A DNA stretch of 58,844 nucleotides from an uncultured Coriobacteriaceae bacterium (GTDB lineage: Bacteria; Actinomycetota; Coriobacteriia; Coriobacteriales; Atopobiaceae), in assembly GCA_902779675.1 (NCBI GenBank), contig CACZCK010000017.1:1-58844 (forward strand), given 5' to 3'. Positions within the stretch are counted from its first letter, which is position 1, and the number at the start of each line of letters is the position of its first letter. Below the pieces are notes generated by a model. That model saw only the letters and a list, made by a program, of their open reading frames with translations. It was not told the DNA's origin and made no database searches. Position numbers and translations under genes: made by a program. Positions 42,921 to 53,438 of this stretch are shown here, piece by piece.

Positions 42921-44210
42921 CTAGAGCTGCAGCGCCGCACCGCTCTGATCGTAGATGTGCGGCTGTTCGGTGCCGCCCACGCTCTGCTTGGTCACCACGA
43001 CGCGCGCGATGCGGTCGTCGCTGGGCAGGTCGAACATCGTCTGCTCGAGGGTCTGCTCGCAGATGGCGCGCAAGCCGCGGGCACCCGTGCCGCGCTCGAT
43101 TGCCTGGGCCGCAATCTCGCGCAGGGCGTCGTCCTCGAACTCGAGCGTCACACCCTCCAGGCGGAACATGCGCTTGTACTGCTTGACCAGCGCGTTCTTG
43201 GGAGTCGTAAGGATCTCCACCAGGTCGTCCTCGGTGAGCTCGCGTGTGGCGGTGATCACCGGGATGCGGCCGATGAACTCGGGGATCATGCCAAAGTTGT
43301 GCAGGTCCTGCGGCATGACCTGGCTCATCAGCTCATCTTGGTTGTCCTCGAGCGACTTCTCGAGCTCGGCGTTGAAGCCGATGCCCTTCTTGCCGATGCG
43401 GTCGGCCACAATCTTGTCGAGACCCACGAAGGCGCCACCACAGATAAACAGGATGTTGGTGGTGTCGATGTGAATGAGCTCCTGCTGCGGGTGCTTGCGA
43501 CCACCCTGCGGCGGCACGCTGGCCTCGGTACCCTCGAGAATCTTGAGCAGGGCCTGCTGAACGCCCTCGCCGCTCACGTCACGCGTGATGGAGAGGTTCT
43601 CGGCCTTGCGGGCAATCTTGTCGATCTCGTCTACGTAGACGATGCCGATCTGGGCGCGCTCGACGTCGTTGTCGGCGGCGGTGATGAGCTTGAGCAGGAT
43701 GTTCTCGACGTCCTCGCCAACGTAGCCGGCCTCGGTAAGGGTCGTGGCGTCGGCGATGGCAAACGGCACCTTGAGGAAGCGCGCCAGCGTCTGGGCCAGC
43801 AGCGTCTTGCCGGTGCCCGTGGGGCCCAGCAGCAGGATGTTGCTCTTGGCGAGCTCAACGTCCTCCTCGCCTGGGGCCGGCACGTCGTTGCCGCCCACCA
43901 CGCGGCGGTAGTGGTTGTACACCGCCACGCTCATGGCACGCTTGGCGGCCTCCTGGCCCATGACGTACTGCGAGAGCTCCTCGTAGATCTGGTGCGGAGT
44001 GGGCAGCGCCTCGAGCGGTATGTCGGGCGCACCGACCTCGTCGAAGCCGTCGTCGTACTCGTCTTCGATGCCGTCGATGATGCTGCCGCACTCGCGGATG
44101 CACTCGTCGCAGATGCAGACCCCATTGGGGCTCTGGACCAGACGGTTGACCTGGCTGCGCGACCTGCCGCAGAACGAGCAGTGCATGTTGTCGTTGTTGT
44201 CGAAGGGCAT
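42921..44210 (-). CDS. clpX: ATP-dependent Clp protease ATP-binding subunit
   Basis: This 429-residue AAA+ unfoldase has an N-terminal C4 zinc finger (CSFCGRS, then CICDEC), Walker A GPTGTGKT, Walker [10 protein letters not shown], and the IGF-type loop region. It feeds substrates to ClpP. The start has AAGGAGCTC upstream. It is the third gene after trigger factor and clpP, a common conserved order. A hairpin separates it from clpP. Confidence 0.97.
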   Translation of the reverse strand: MPFDNNDNMHCSFCGRSRSQVNRLVQSPNGVCICDECIRECGSIIDGIEDEYDDGFDEVGAPDIPLEALPTPHQIYEELSQYVMGQEAAKRAMSVAVYNHYRRVVGGNDVPAPGEEDVELAKSNILLLGPTGTGKTLLAQTLARFLKVPFAIADATTLTEAGYVGEDVENILLKLITAADNDVERAQIGIVYVDEIDKIARKAENLSITRDVSGEGVQQALLKILEGTEASVPPQGGRKHPQQELIHIDTTNILFICGGAFVGLDKIVADRIGKKGIGFNAELEKSLEDNQDELMSQVMPQDLHNFGMIPEFIGRIPVITATRELTEDDLVEILTTPKNALVKQYKRMFRLEGVTLEFEDDALREIAAQAIERGTGARGLRAICEQTLEQTMFDLPSDDRIARVVVTKQSVGGTEQPHIYDQSGAALQL

Positions 44211-44232
44211 GTGAGCTCCTTGAATGATGGCG

Positions 44233-44265
44233 ACGGCCGGGACGCCATGCTGCCGTCCCGGCCGT
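44233..44265 (-). promoter_or_regulatory. intercistronic hairpin between clpP and clpX
   Basis: ACGGCCGGGACG and CGTCCCGGCCGT pair perfectly over 12 bases around a nine-base loop, in the 72-base gap. With no T-run, it more likely adjusts mRNA stability or partial read-through than ends transcription. Confidence 0.6.
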
Positions 44266-44282
44266 TGGTCGGACTACCTAGC

Positions 44283-44894
44283 CTAGGCCTGCTCGGTGCG
44301 CGAGGTGATCACGCGGTCGACCAGACCGTACTCCAGCGCCTGCTGCGCGCGCAGGTAGTTGTCGCGCTCGGTGTCGGCGTTGATCTTCTCGATGGGCTGG
44401 CCGGTGGCATCGGCGAGAATCTGGTTGAGGTGCTCGCGGATGTACTTGGTCTCCTCGGCCACAATCTGGATGTCGGTCTGCTGACCCTCGACGCCGCTGC
44501 TGGGCTGGTGGATGAGGACCATGGAGTTGGGCAGGCACATGCGCTTGCCCTTGGCGCCGCTAGCCAGCAGCACGGCTGCCATGGAGGCGGCCATACCCAC
44601 GCAGATGGTGGAGACCTCGGGCTTGATGAAGTTCATGGTATCGAGGATGCCCAGGCCCGCGTAGACCTCGCCGCCGGGCGAGTCGATGTAGAGCGAGATG
44701 TCCTTGTCGGGATCCTGGCTCTCGAGGTGCAGGAGCTGTGCGATCACCAGATTGGCGCTCTCGCGCGTGATAGGCTCGCCGATGAAGACGATGCGGTCGT
44801 TAAGCAGGCGGGAATAGATGTCGTAGCTGCGCTCGCCACGCGGGGTCTGCTCGACGACGTAGGGAATCAGCGGGATGTTGGTGGGGGTATGCAT
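44283..44894 (-). CDS. clpP: ATP-dependent Clp protease proteolytic subunit
   Basis: This 203-residue serine protease has [14 protein letters not shown] (catalytic Ser), [11 protein letters not shown] (catalytic His) and a conserved Asp near the C-terminus. It forms the tetradecameric barrel that degrades proteins delivered by ClpX. The start is preceded by GAGGAGG. It lies between trigger factor and clpX. Confidence 0.97.
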   Translation of the reverse strand: MHTPTNIPLIPYVVEQTPRGERSYDIYSRLLNDRIVFIGEPITRESANLVIAQLLHLESQDPDKDISLYIDSPGGEVYAGLGILDTMNFIKPEVSTICVGMAASMAAVLLASGAKGKRMCLPNSMVLIHQPSSGVEGQQTDIQIVAEETKYIREHLNQILADATGQPIEKINADTERDNYLRAQQALEYGLVDRVITSRTEQA

Positions 44895-44915
44895 GGTGCC
44901 TCCTCAATCTGAAAA

Positions 44916-44948
44916 CATGCCCCAGGCGCATGGTGCACCCGGGGCATG
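44916..44948 (-). terminator. intrinsic terminator after trigger factor gene
   Basis: CATGCCCC and GGGGCATG, with GG/CC extension, form the stem. On the minus strand it is followed by TTTTC. It lies 28 bases past the tig stop and would partly separate tig from clpP. Confidence 0.7.
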
Positions 44949-44975
44949 CGTGTGCTATGCAAGTAGGCTTATACC

Positions 44976-46331
44976 CTACTCCGCATCCTCGGATTCAGTC
45001 TCCTTTGAAGCTTCGGCGTTGTTGCGCTCTGCGACCTCGTCGACCTCGGTCACGTTGGCGTTCTCGACCAGCCACTGCACGGCCTTGGTGCGGCGGATGG
45101 ACTCGCGGATGGCGGAGATGCGGCCGTCCTTGCGGAACTCCTCCATGGAAGCCTCGACGTTCTCGACGCCGGCCTTCACGAACTCCTCGCGCACGTCGTC
45201 GAGCGTGGCCACGAAGCCCTTGATCTTGGCCAGGGCGTCGAGGGCGAGACCCTGACGGGCGCGCTCGGCGGCCTGCTTGTGCAGGTCGGCGAGGAAGGCG
45301 TCGGTGTCGATCTGGCGGGCGCCGAGGTACATGTCGAGCGACATGCCCTGACGCTGCAGCGAGGTGAGGAACTCGTTGGCCAGCTCCTGGAAGACCTGGT
45401 TCTCGTAGGCCTCGGGCAGCTCGACGTCGGCGACGCGCTTGCCGAGCTCCTCCACCACGCGGTCCTCCTTGAGGTTGGGCAGGCTGCGCTTCTTGTCCTC
45501 CTCGATCTCCTCCTTGACGGCGTCGCGGAGCTCGGCGACGGTGTCGAAGCCAAAGCTCTTCTTGGCCAGCTCGTCATTGAGCTCGGGGGTCACGGCCTGC
45601 TTGATGGCGTTGAGGGTGACCTCGACCACGTAGTTGTGCACGTGCTCGTGGTCGCCGTGCATGTGGCTGCGCTCCCAGGTGACTTCCTTGGTCTCGCCCT
45701 TCTTCATGCCCTCGATGCCAGCGACGAGCTCCTCGGGGAGGCTGTCGGCGGTCAGCGCCATGGTACGGTTCTTGCCGGCGAGGTCGTCGGCGCCCTCCTT
45801 GTTGGCGATGTCGACGGTGATGATGTCGCCCACCTCGGCGCCGCGGTCCTCCTCGACGTCCTCGTAGGTGACCTGATAGGCCAGCAGCTGGTTGACCTGC
45901 AGGTCGATCTCGGCCTCGGTGGCCTCCTCGGGAGGCATGTTGATGGACACGGGCTCATCGGACTCGAGCTCCACGGTGGGGGGCACGGTGATGGTGGCGG
46001 TGACCACGTAGTCCTCGTGCTCCACGACCAGGGCGGGATCCTCGCCAAAGTCGGGACGCTCGACCGGCACGAGATCGAGCTCGTCGAGCATGATGGGCTG
46101 GGCGTCGTTGAGGAGGTCGTTGGTGGCGTCGGCAAGGATAGCCTCGCGACCCACGATACCGTCGATGACGGGACGCGGAGCACGACCGCGACGGAAGCCC
46201 TGGAACTGGTAGCGGCGGGCGATGTCCTTGTAAGCCTGTGCGACGTAGTTGTCGACCTCGGCAGCCGGCACGGTGATGGTAGCGGCAACCTTGTCGTTCT
46301 CGAGCCTCTCGGCGGTGACGGTGATGTTCAA
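44976..46331 (-). CDS. tig: trigger factor
   Basis: This 451-residue ribosome-associated chaperone has FRRGRAPRPVI (ribosome-binding motif), an FKBP-type PPIase domain (GDIITVDIANKEGADDL) and the C-terminal chaperone arms. A start codon of TTG at 46331 is the best fit because AGGAGG lies four bases upstream and the protein then begins NITVTAERL, as usual for the family. It follows tRNA-Leu on the same strand. The small protein at 5599-6018 resembles only its C-terminal domain. Confidence 0.95.
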   Translation of the reverse strand: MNITVTAERLENDKVAATITVPAAEVDNYVAQAYKDIARRYQFQGFRRGRAPRPVIDGIVGREAILADATNDLLNDAQPIMLDELDLVPVERPDFGEDPALVVEHEDYVVTATITVPPTVELESDEPVSINMPPEEATEAEIDLQVNQLLAYQVTYEDVEEDRGAEVGDIITVDIANKEGADDLAGKNRTMALTADSLPEELVAGIEGMKKGETKEVTWERSHMHGDHEHVHNYVVEVTLNAIKQAVTPELNDELAKKSFGFDTVAELRDAVKEEIEEDKKRSLPNLKEDRVVEELGKRVADVELPEAYENQVFQELANEFLTSLQRQGMSLDMYLGARQIDTDAFLADLHKQAAERARQGLALDALAKIKGFVATLDDVREEFVKAGVENVEASMEEFRKDGRISAIRESIRRTKAVQWLVENANVTEVDEVAERNNAEASKETESEDAE

Positions 46332-46403
46332 CGTTCCTCCTGGTAGTACTTCTCCTGGCAGTCTGGCGGCTGCTCCTACAAACCTGCTTGCCCCTAAGGG
46401 TAT

Positions 46404-46488
46404 TGGTGCGGGCGAAAGGACTCGAACCTTCACGGGTTGCCCCACTGGAACCTAAATCCAGCGTGTCTGCCAATTCCACCACGCCCGC
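46404..46488 (-). tRNA. tRNA-Leu (TAG)
   Basis: An 85-base class II tRNA on the minus strand. The acceptor GCGGGCG pairs with CGCCCGC, the anticodon loop TTTAGGT gives anticodon TAG, a long variable arm follows, then GGTTCGAGTCC in the T-arm and an encoded CCA. It reads CUA leucine codons. Confidence 0.96.
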
Positions 46489-46507
46489 ATATTCACACAG
46501 CCTATGC

Positions 46508-46513
46508 ATGATA
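46508..46513 (-). promoter_or_regulatory. extended -10 promoter of tRNA-Leu
   Basis: On the minus strand TGC-TATCAT forms an extended -10 box about 20 bases before the tRNA 5' end. No clear -35 box is visible. Confidence 0.4.
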
Positions 46514-46612
46514 GCAAACGTTGGGCACAAGCCCCACCGAGGTTGTCTCTTTTCACGAGACGTGCAGGTACCGTCTACACCGCCGCTTTCGCGCGAGCCT
46601 CGGGCAACGAGA

Positions 46613-49456
46613 TCAGTACTGCGTGAGGTGCCAGCGCTGGGCGTTGTGGTCCTTGCGGGCGTACTGGTGCACGTTGGTGCCGTTGGCAGCGCGGGCGCCC
46701 TTTGCGTCGAGCGCCATCGTGGTGCCCGATCGCACGATGGTAAAGGTGCCGTCGGCGTGGCGCACCAGCCGCCAGCGCTGGTTGCCGCCGCCGTTCCACG
46801 TCCATTGGCTGACGTTGGCGCAGTTCTTGAGCGAGGAGCGTGCCACATCGAGCACCTTGCCCGACCTAACGTTCGAGATCCGATACTCGCCACCACCCAG
46901 ATGCTCGAAGAGCCACTGCTGGTTGGTGGCATTGTGCGAACGCCAGAGCTGCACGTTGGCGCCGTTGGCCCGCGTTCCCCCATACACATCGAGCGCGTAG
47001 GACGAGTTGATGCCGGAGGTGACCTTGTACACGCCGTCCCAGATGGGCCCGACCTCGGCACGCACCCCCTTGAGCACCCAGCGCTGCCACGACGCCTGGC
47101 TCGCCTCGCCCTGCCGCACGTTGCGGCCATTGGCGGGGGTGGTACCGTCCATCTCGAGCACCTTGCCCGAGTTCGCGTTGACGAAGGTGACGGTGTTGTC
47201 GGCGTTGGCCTCGAGCCGCCACCTCTGCCAGGCCTTGCCACCCGACGCGAACTGCAAGACGTTTGCGCCTGCCTCCTTGGAGCCATACGAGACGTCGAGC
47301 ACCTTGCCCGACTTGGCGCTGCGCACCACGAAGGTGTCCCCTTCCTGCCGCTCCAGCAGCCACACCTGGTTGTTGTTGCCATGAGCGGCAAAGACGAGCA
47401 CGTTGGCGTTGTTGTAGACCGAGGCGCCCTTCACGTCGAGCACGTACTCCTGATTGTCCGGGGAGGCTATGCTCCAGCACCCCGCGGTGTCGTAGACCGT
47501 CACGTAGCGCGTGGAGCGCACCTCGCCGGTAAGGTCGCGTACCGTGAGCGTGGCCGTGCCCGCAGCGACGCCCCTGAAGACGCCTCCCTCCAGCGTTGCC
47601 ACGCCATCCGACCCCGTGAGCTCGAGCGTGCCGTCGGTGACCTCGAAGGTGGCGGTGGCACCCGCAGGAACCCTGGTCGGGCCCGTCACCACCGGCTCGG
47701 GAACAGTGAGGTCGCTGATGTCCGGAAGCTCGGGGTACTCCCCCGTCTTGGCGGCGAGCACGGCGGCACAGGCGTCCACCTCGCCCCAGCCATAGAGGTC
47801 GTCGAAGCCCTCCTCACCCAGGTCGCGCGCCGTGGCATAGAGGATGTTGACTGCCTCTGTAGCTGTGAGCTGCGGATTTGCGGCAAACTCGAGGGCCAGG
47901 ACGCCCGAGACGTGCGGAGCCGCCATCGAGGTGCCCGTGAGCGAGCCGTAGTCGTTGCCCTTGACCGTGCTGAGGATGCCCGTCCCGGGCGCCGCGATGT
48001 TCTTTGCGCTCTGCCCGGGTACGTTGTAGTTGGAGAGCGAGCTCAGGGTCTCCGCGCCACCCGCGCTGCCGCGCCTGAGGTTGACGACGCTCACTACGTT
48101 GTCGGCATCACCGGGATACTCGTAATACGGAGGCTTGGCGAGCTCGGAGTTGCCTGCCGCGGCCACGGTCACGATGCCATAGTCGCTCATCGCCTTGTCG
48201 ATGCAGGCAATGAGCCGGTCGTCCTTGTATGACGCCCTGCTCGACGTCTTGACGCCCAGGCTGAGGTTGATCACGCGCGTGTTTAAGGCGTCCTGGTGCG
48301 CCTCGAGATAGGCATAGGCGCGCACGAGCAGTGCCGTGTTCGTGACCCACGTGTCCTTGCTGGGGTCACGGCTCTTGTCAAAGACGTTGACCATGACCAG
48401 GCCCGCATTGTGCGACACGCCCGCCACGCCGATGCCGTTGTTTGCCGCCGCGGAGGCGATGCCGGCCACATGGGTGCCGTGCGAGGCGGCATCGGGCAGC
48501 GTCTCGGTCTGGGACTGCGCGTCGTAGGTAGCGATCACGTTGGGGGCCAAGTCGGCGTGCGAGGCGTCGGGGCGCTCGTCGAGGATGGCGATGCTCACCG
48601 CACCGTCGCAGACGGACTGTGCCCAGGCCTCGTAGGCCCTCACGCTCTCGAGCGCCCACTGCTCGGCAGCCCTCGGGTCGTCGACGCTGGCACGCAGGGC
48701 CTCCATGAGGTCGCCCTCGTCTGGCTGCTCGGTTGGCTGCTCGTCCGCTTGGCCGCTCTCCCCCTCGAGCTCCCCTGCGTCTTCGGTCAGGGTGGGCTCG
48801 TCGTCATGGCCCTCGGCGACCTCTTGCTCGAAGGGCTCGGAGGGCTGCCTGGCAGAGGTCTCTTCCTGCGCCGCGGCATCGGCCGAGAGCAGCTCGCAAA
48901 GCTCATCCGCGGGATGCGCCTCCTCGAGCGCGTAGTAGACGTAGTTGGGTTGAGCGTCGGCAAAGCCCGACCCAGACAGAGCGCTCACCGCGTCCTCGAC
49001 CGTGGCACCAGGAGCGACCTCGAGCTGCAGCATGCCACTCTCCAGCTCCTGGGGCGTGACCTCATGCGCGCCGACCGCATCGGTCGAGGCCAGCAGCGCC
49101 TGCACCTGCTCGACGGTCGTACCCGGGGCGATGCCAAGAAGCACCTCCCCTTCCACGTACGAGGCGTCCTCTGGGATGGAGGCCATAGCAGGCGCATCGC
49201 TGCCACCCTGCTGCGATGTGGCCGACAACGGCTCGGTCTGCCCGGCAGGAAGCTGCGCCGAGCCGAGGGGCTGTGGGTCCTGGGAAGGAGCGGGCTCGTC
49301 ATATACCTCGACAACCTGGGGAGCAGCTGACTTTGGGCCGTCGTCGTGGGGCACAGGCGAGCCGGCAGGTCGCAGCAGCATGCAGCACACCAGCGCAAGC
49401 GCCAGCACGAGGCCAAATGCGACCACGCTCCTATGCCTCCGAGGACCTGTTGCCAT
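46613..49456 (-). CDS. secreted subtilase (S8) with Ig-like and ricin-type domains
   Basis: This 947-residue protein has a signal/anchor helix (VVAFGLVLALALVCCMLL), a propeptide-like domain (YVEGEVLLGIAPGTTVEQVQ), a Glu-rich linker, and a peptidase S8 domain with Asp in AILDERPDASHADL, His in HGTHVAGIAS, Asn in AAAGNSE and Ser in GTSMAAPHV. A BIG2-like beta domain (about residues 610-680) and two ricin-type beta-trefoils with six Q-x-W motifs (QVW, QRW, QRW, QQW, QRW, QRW) follow. It probably degrades proteins at the cell surface, with the trefoils binding glycans. No LPxTG anchor is present. The ATG at 49456 is chosen for GGGAGG upstream. Confidence 0.9.
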   Translation of the reverse strand: MATGPRRHRSVVAFGLVLALALVCCMLLRPAGSPVPHDDGPKSAAPQVVEVYDEPAPSQDPQPLGSAQLPAGQTEPLSATSQQGGSDAPAMASIPEDASYVEGEVLLGIAPGTTVEQVQALLASTDAVGAHEVTPQELESGMLQLEVAPGATVEDAVSALSGSGFADAQPNYVYYALEEAHPADELCELLSADAAAQEETSARQPSEPFEQEVAEGHDDEPTLTEDAGELEGESGQADEQPTEQPDEGDLMEALRASVDDPRAAEQWALESVRAYEAWAQSVCDGAVSIAILDERPDASHADLAPNVIATYDAQSQTETLPDAASHGTHVAGIASAAANNGIGVAGVSHNAGLVMVNVFDKSRDPSKDTWVTNTALLVRAYAYLEAHQDALNTRVINLSLGVKTSSRASYKDDRLIACIDKAMSDYGIVTVAAAGNSELAKPPYYEYPGDADNVVSVVNLRRGSAGGAETLSSLSNYNVPGQSAKNIAAPGTGILSTVKGNDYGSLTGTSMAAPHVSGVLALEFAANPQLTATEAVNILYATARDLGEEGFDDLYGWGEVDACAAVLAAKTGEYPELPDISDLTVPEPVVTGPTRVPAGATATFEVTDGTLELTGSDGVATLEGGVFRGVAAGTATLTVRDLTGEVRSTRYVTVYDTAGCWSIASPDNQEYVLDVKGASVYNNANVLVFAAHGNNNQVWLLERQEGDTFVVRSAKSGKVLDVSYGSKEAGANVLQFASGGKAWQRWRLEANADNTVTFVNANSGKVLEMDGTTPANGRNVRQGEASQASWQRWVLKGVRAEVGPIWDGVYKVTSGINSSYALDVYGGTRANGANVQLWRSHNATNQQWLFEHLGGGEYRISNVRSGKVLDVARSSLKNCANVSQWTWNGGGNQRWRLVRHADGTFTIVRSGTTMALDAKGARAANGTNVHQYARKDHNAQRWHLTQY

Positions 49457-49560
49457 GAGCCTTTGCCTCCCTACCTCACAGACTTTGAGCATAGCCTGCC
49501 TCGTGTCGCAAGTTCTACGCTCAGACCTCCGATGCACAAAAGGAGCAGGGCACCCCGGAC

Positions 49561-49636
49561 ACTACGCGTGACACTAGGGGGTAACCCCTTTCTGTCCTTG
49601 GACAGAAAGGGGTTACCCCCTAGTGTCACGCGTAGT
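49561..49636. repeat. perfect 37-base-arm hairpin with TT loop
   Basis: Left arm 49561-49597 and right arm 49600-49636 are perfectly complementary with a two-base TT loop, the longest hairpin in the window. It contains the shared GACAGAAAGGGGTTACCCC segment plus an outer ACTACGCGTGACACT arm not seen elsewhere. It lies between the HAD phosphatase stop (49684) and the subtilase start (49456). Confidence 0.9.
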
Positions 49637-49683
49637 ACCGCGATTCACGCATATCGCACGCAGTCCTGCCCTTGGGCAGACGC

Positions 49684-50544
49684 CTACTTCAGCCAGCCCT
49701 TCTCACGCGCGGCGGCGTCCCACTTGTCGAAAGCCGCGTCGCCCAGGTCGGCGAGGTCATTGAGCGCCTGGCCCACGGCGTCCTCGTCCACCGAGCCGAT
49801 GAAGTGGCGCGCGATGGCTTTGACGTGGTCGTTGGCGTTTGCCACGGCCACGGGATGGCCCACGGCCTTGAGCATCTCGAGGTCGTTGTCGGAGTCGCCG
49901 AAGGCCACGATCTCGTCCTTGTCAATGGCCATGAGGATCTGCAGCACGCGCACCGCGGAGGCCTTGGACCAGCCGTGCGGCACGACGTCAAACATGCGGC
50001 TGCCCGGCGAGAGCAGGTCGAGCTTGGGGCAGGCCTCGCGGATCTTCTCGCCCCACTCCTCGTTGTCGATCATCTCGGAGCCCTCCTCAAAGTGGAGGCC
50101 TGCCGTCACGATGGTCCAGTGCGGGATATCCTGCGGCTCCACGAGCTCGCTTGCGCGGCGGCCGCCCCAGGTGGTGCCCAGAAGGCTCGGCAGCGTGGAG
50201 CCGGTGACAAAGCCACCGCCCTCGCCGCGGCCAGAGACATAGACGCCGGGCAGGTCGTAGACCATCTCGGCCATCTTGACCATGGAGTCGCGGTCGACGC
50301 CGGTCTGGTTCATGAGGGTGCCGTCGACAAAGATGCGCTTGCCATTGGAGAACAGCGCCGTCTTGACGCAGTCGGTGTCGCCGCGGAAGGAGATGACCAC
50401 CGAGTCGTAGTCGCGGCCAGACGCCGGGCCAAACAGGATGCCCTTGTCCAGCAGCTTGTGGATGCCCTCGATGGCACGCTCGCTGGCAGGGATCTCGTAG
50501 GCAACGAGGGTGTTGTCCATATCGGTAAGGACGAGTTTGACCAT
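49684..50544 (-). CDS. Cof-type HAD-family phosphatase
   Basis: This 286-residue protein has the HAD motif I DMDNT near residue 8, motif II near GPASGRD and motif III GDSDNDLEML. The cap is of the Cof (C2) type. Such enzymes dephosphorylate sugar phosphates or flavin/pyridoxal phosphates; the substrate cannot be assigned. Start has GGGAGAG upstream. It stands alone, with a 651-base gap on its 5' side. Confidence 0.9.
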   Translation of the reverse strand: MVKLVLTDMDNTLVAYEIPASERAIEGIHKLLDKGILFGPASGRDYDSVVISFRGDTDCVKTALFSNGKRIFVDGTLMNQTGVDRDSMVKMAEMVYDLPGVYVSGRGEGGGFVTGSTLPSLLGTTWGGRRASELVEPQDIPHWTIVTAGLHFEEGSEMIDNEEWGEKIREACPKLDLLSPGSRMFDVVPHGWSKASAVRVLQILMAIDKDEIVAFGDSDNDLEMLKAVGHPVAVANANDHVKAIARHFIGSVDEDAVGQALNDLADLGDAAFDKWDAAAREKGWLK

Positions 50545-50759
50545 GACGCTCTCCCGTCAGTCGTGGGTATGGAATCGATTCCATCGTAGCAGCGCTCGTG
50601 CCACGTGGCGGCAAGGCATAGGCAGACGGCATCGTGCATGCGCGGCTGGCAGGTGTGGAGCGCGGGCGGCGCCAATCCCGTGCGCAGCAAAAGGTCCCCG
50701 GGAGTGCCCCGAGGCCCAAACGTGCGATTGCGACCGACCGAAGGCGGCGCGGCTCAGCG

Positions 50760-50915
50760 CTAGACGTCTACCCACTTTCGGTTCTGGCCGTCGACGAAGA
50801 ACGACCTCCTGCAATCGCGGCACTGGCACTCTGTCAGATATCCGCCCTCCTCCGTCGGGTAGGAGATGAAGCTCCTGTGCGTATACCGGTCCCAAAACGC
50901 AGCCCTTGGGCAGAA
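50760..50915 (-). pseudogene. possible zinc-ribbon gene remnant
   Basis: In the 651-base gap between the HAD and gdhA genes, one minus-strand frame reads FWDRYTHRSFISYP, then LTECQCRDCRRSFFVDGQ and ends KWVDV. The Cys-Q-Cys-R-D-Cys part looks like a zinc-ribbon end. The frame has an upstream stop at 50916-50918 and no convincing start or ribosome site, so it is at best a remnant. The rest of the gap shows nothing supportable. Confidence 0.25.
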
Positions 50916-51139
50916 TCACACGTCGTGTGGGACGCCGTCCGCGCCTGGGGTCGATGCGTGCGGACTCCTTGATTCTATGAACGCGACACATGGCCTATCT
51001 TGGCCTGTAACGAACGTACCCATTGGTGTATCGAATGCACGTTCAGTCACAGAGGCTCTGCCGTAAGGCGGCACGTCGAGGACAGGAACGTCGGTGACAC
51101 AGCGTCACGCAGTCCCATCGGAATCTCGCTCGATAAGAA

Positions 51140-51163
51140 AAGGCCCCGGCGAACCGGGGCCTT
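51140..51163 (-). terminator. intrinsic terminator of gdhA
   Basis: AAGGCCCCGG and CCGGGGCCTT pair over ten bases with a CGAA loop, 33 bases past the gdhA stop. On the minus strand it is followed by TTTTCTT. Confidence 0.85.
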
Positions 51164-51195
51164 GGCGTTGGTGCGATTTGCGTTGGGCGATTGGC

Positions 51196-52698
<1,503 letters not shown>

Positions 52699-52783
52699 TT
52701 ACGCTTGCCGAAGCGGTTGATGCAGCACCGTTTGCCTGCGCAGACGCGTGGTACGCTTCAGTTACTGATGCAAGGAGGCCGCC

Positions 52784-53410
52784 ATGAACGCACGCATCGT
52801 CCAGAGAGTCCTCGTGGCAGGCGCGCTCTGCCTAAGCGTCTGTGCCTGCGGCGCACCCGCGCCCGAGGCCGACGTCACCCAGAAGGAAGAAGACGTCGTC
52901 CTGCAAGAGGAGGAAACGAGCACCCCCGAGGAGGAGGCCGACACCCAGGAGCCGGAGGCGGAGGCCACGGCCGAGACCAAGCACGTTGGCGCAGACGGCG
53001 TGGGCTTCGTCGACATTCCCGCTACCTGGGTCGAGTTTCAGGACACCGACGGCAACACCGCTCTGCAGTGGTGCGACGGCACGCCCTACACGGTGGTCTC
53101 GCTCGACACCTTTGACACCTCGGGCCTGCCAGAGGACGAGCGCGCCAGCTTCACGCCCGAGGACGCAGCCAACTCGGTGTGGAACAACATGCTCAACGAC
53201 GGCGCCGTGGAGGACTCGATCACTGGCGCGCGCGTCACGCTTGCCGACCGCGACGCAGTGCAGGTCTACGGCATCTATCCCGACGGCTCGATCCTGGTGT
53301 GCTGGCTCGTGCAGGACGATGAGGGCGTAATCCGCTACGCCGCCGCCGAGGGCACCGACGAGACCATCATGGACGCGTTCGACATCGTTAACCTGACCTA
53401 CCAGCTGTAA
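52784..53410 (+). CDS. lipoprotein of unknown function
   Basis: This 208-residue protein has a signal peptide ending SVCACG with a lipobox-like V-C-A-C, an acidic Glu/Thr linker, and a C-terminal domain with GFVDIPATWVEFQD and VTLADRDAVQVYGIYPDGSI, resembling bacterial surface lipoproteins of unknown role. An AAGGAGG site precedes the ATG. It converges with the diacylglycerol-kinase-like gene. Confidence 0.75.
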   Translation: MNARIVQRVLVAGALCLSVCACGAPAPEADVTQKEEDVVLQEEETSTPEEEADTQEPEAEATAETKHVGADGVGFVDIPATWVEFQDTDGNTALQWCDGTPYTVVSLDTFDTSGLPEDERASFTPEDAANSVWNNMLNDGAVEDSITGARVTLADRDAVQVYGIYPDGSILVCWLVQDDEGVIRYAAAEGTDETIMDAFDIVNLTYQL

Positions 53411-53412
53411 CT

Positions 53413-53435
53413 TGCCGCCGCAGGACGCGGCGGCA
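53413..53435. terminator. bidirectional terminator-like hairpin
   Basis: TGCCGCCGC and GCGGCGGCA pair perfectly over nine bases around AGGAC, three bases after the lipoprotein stop and four bases past the stop of the convergent kinase gene. Confidence 0.6.
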
Positions 53436-53438
53436 CGC

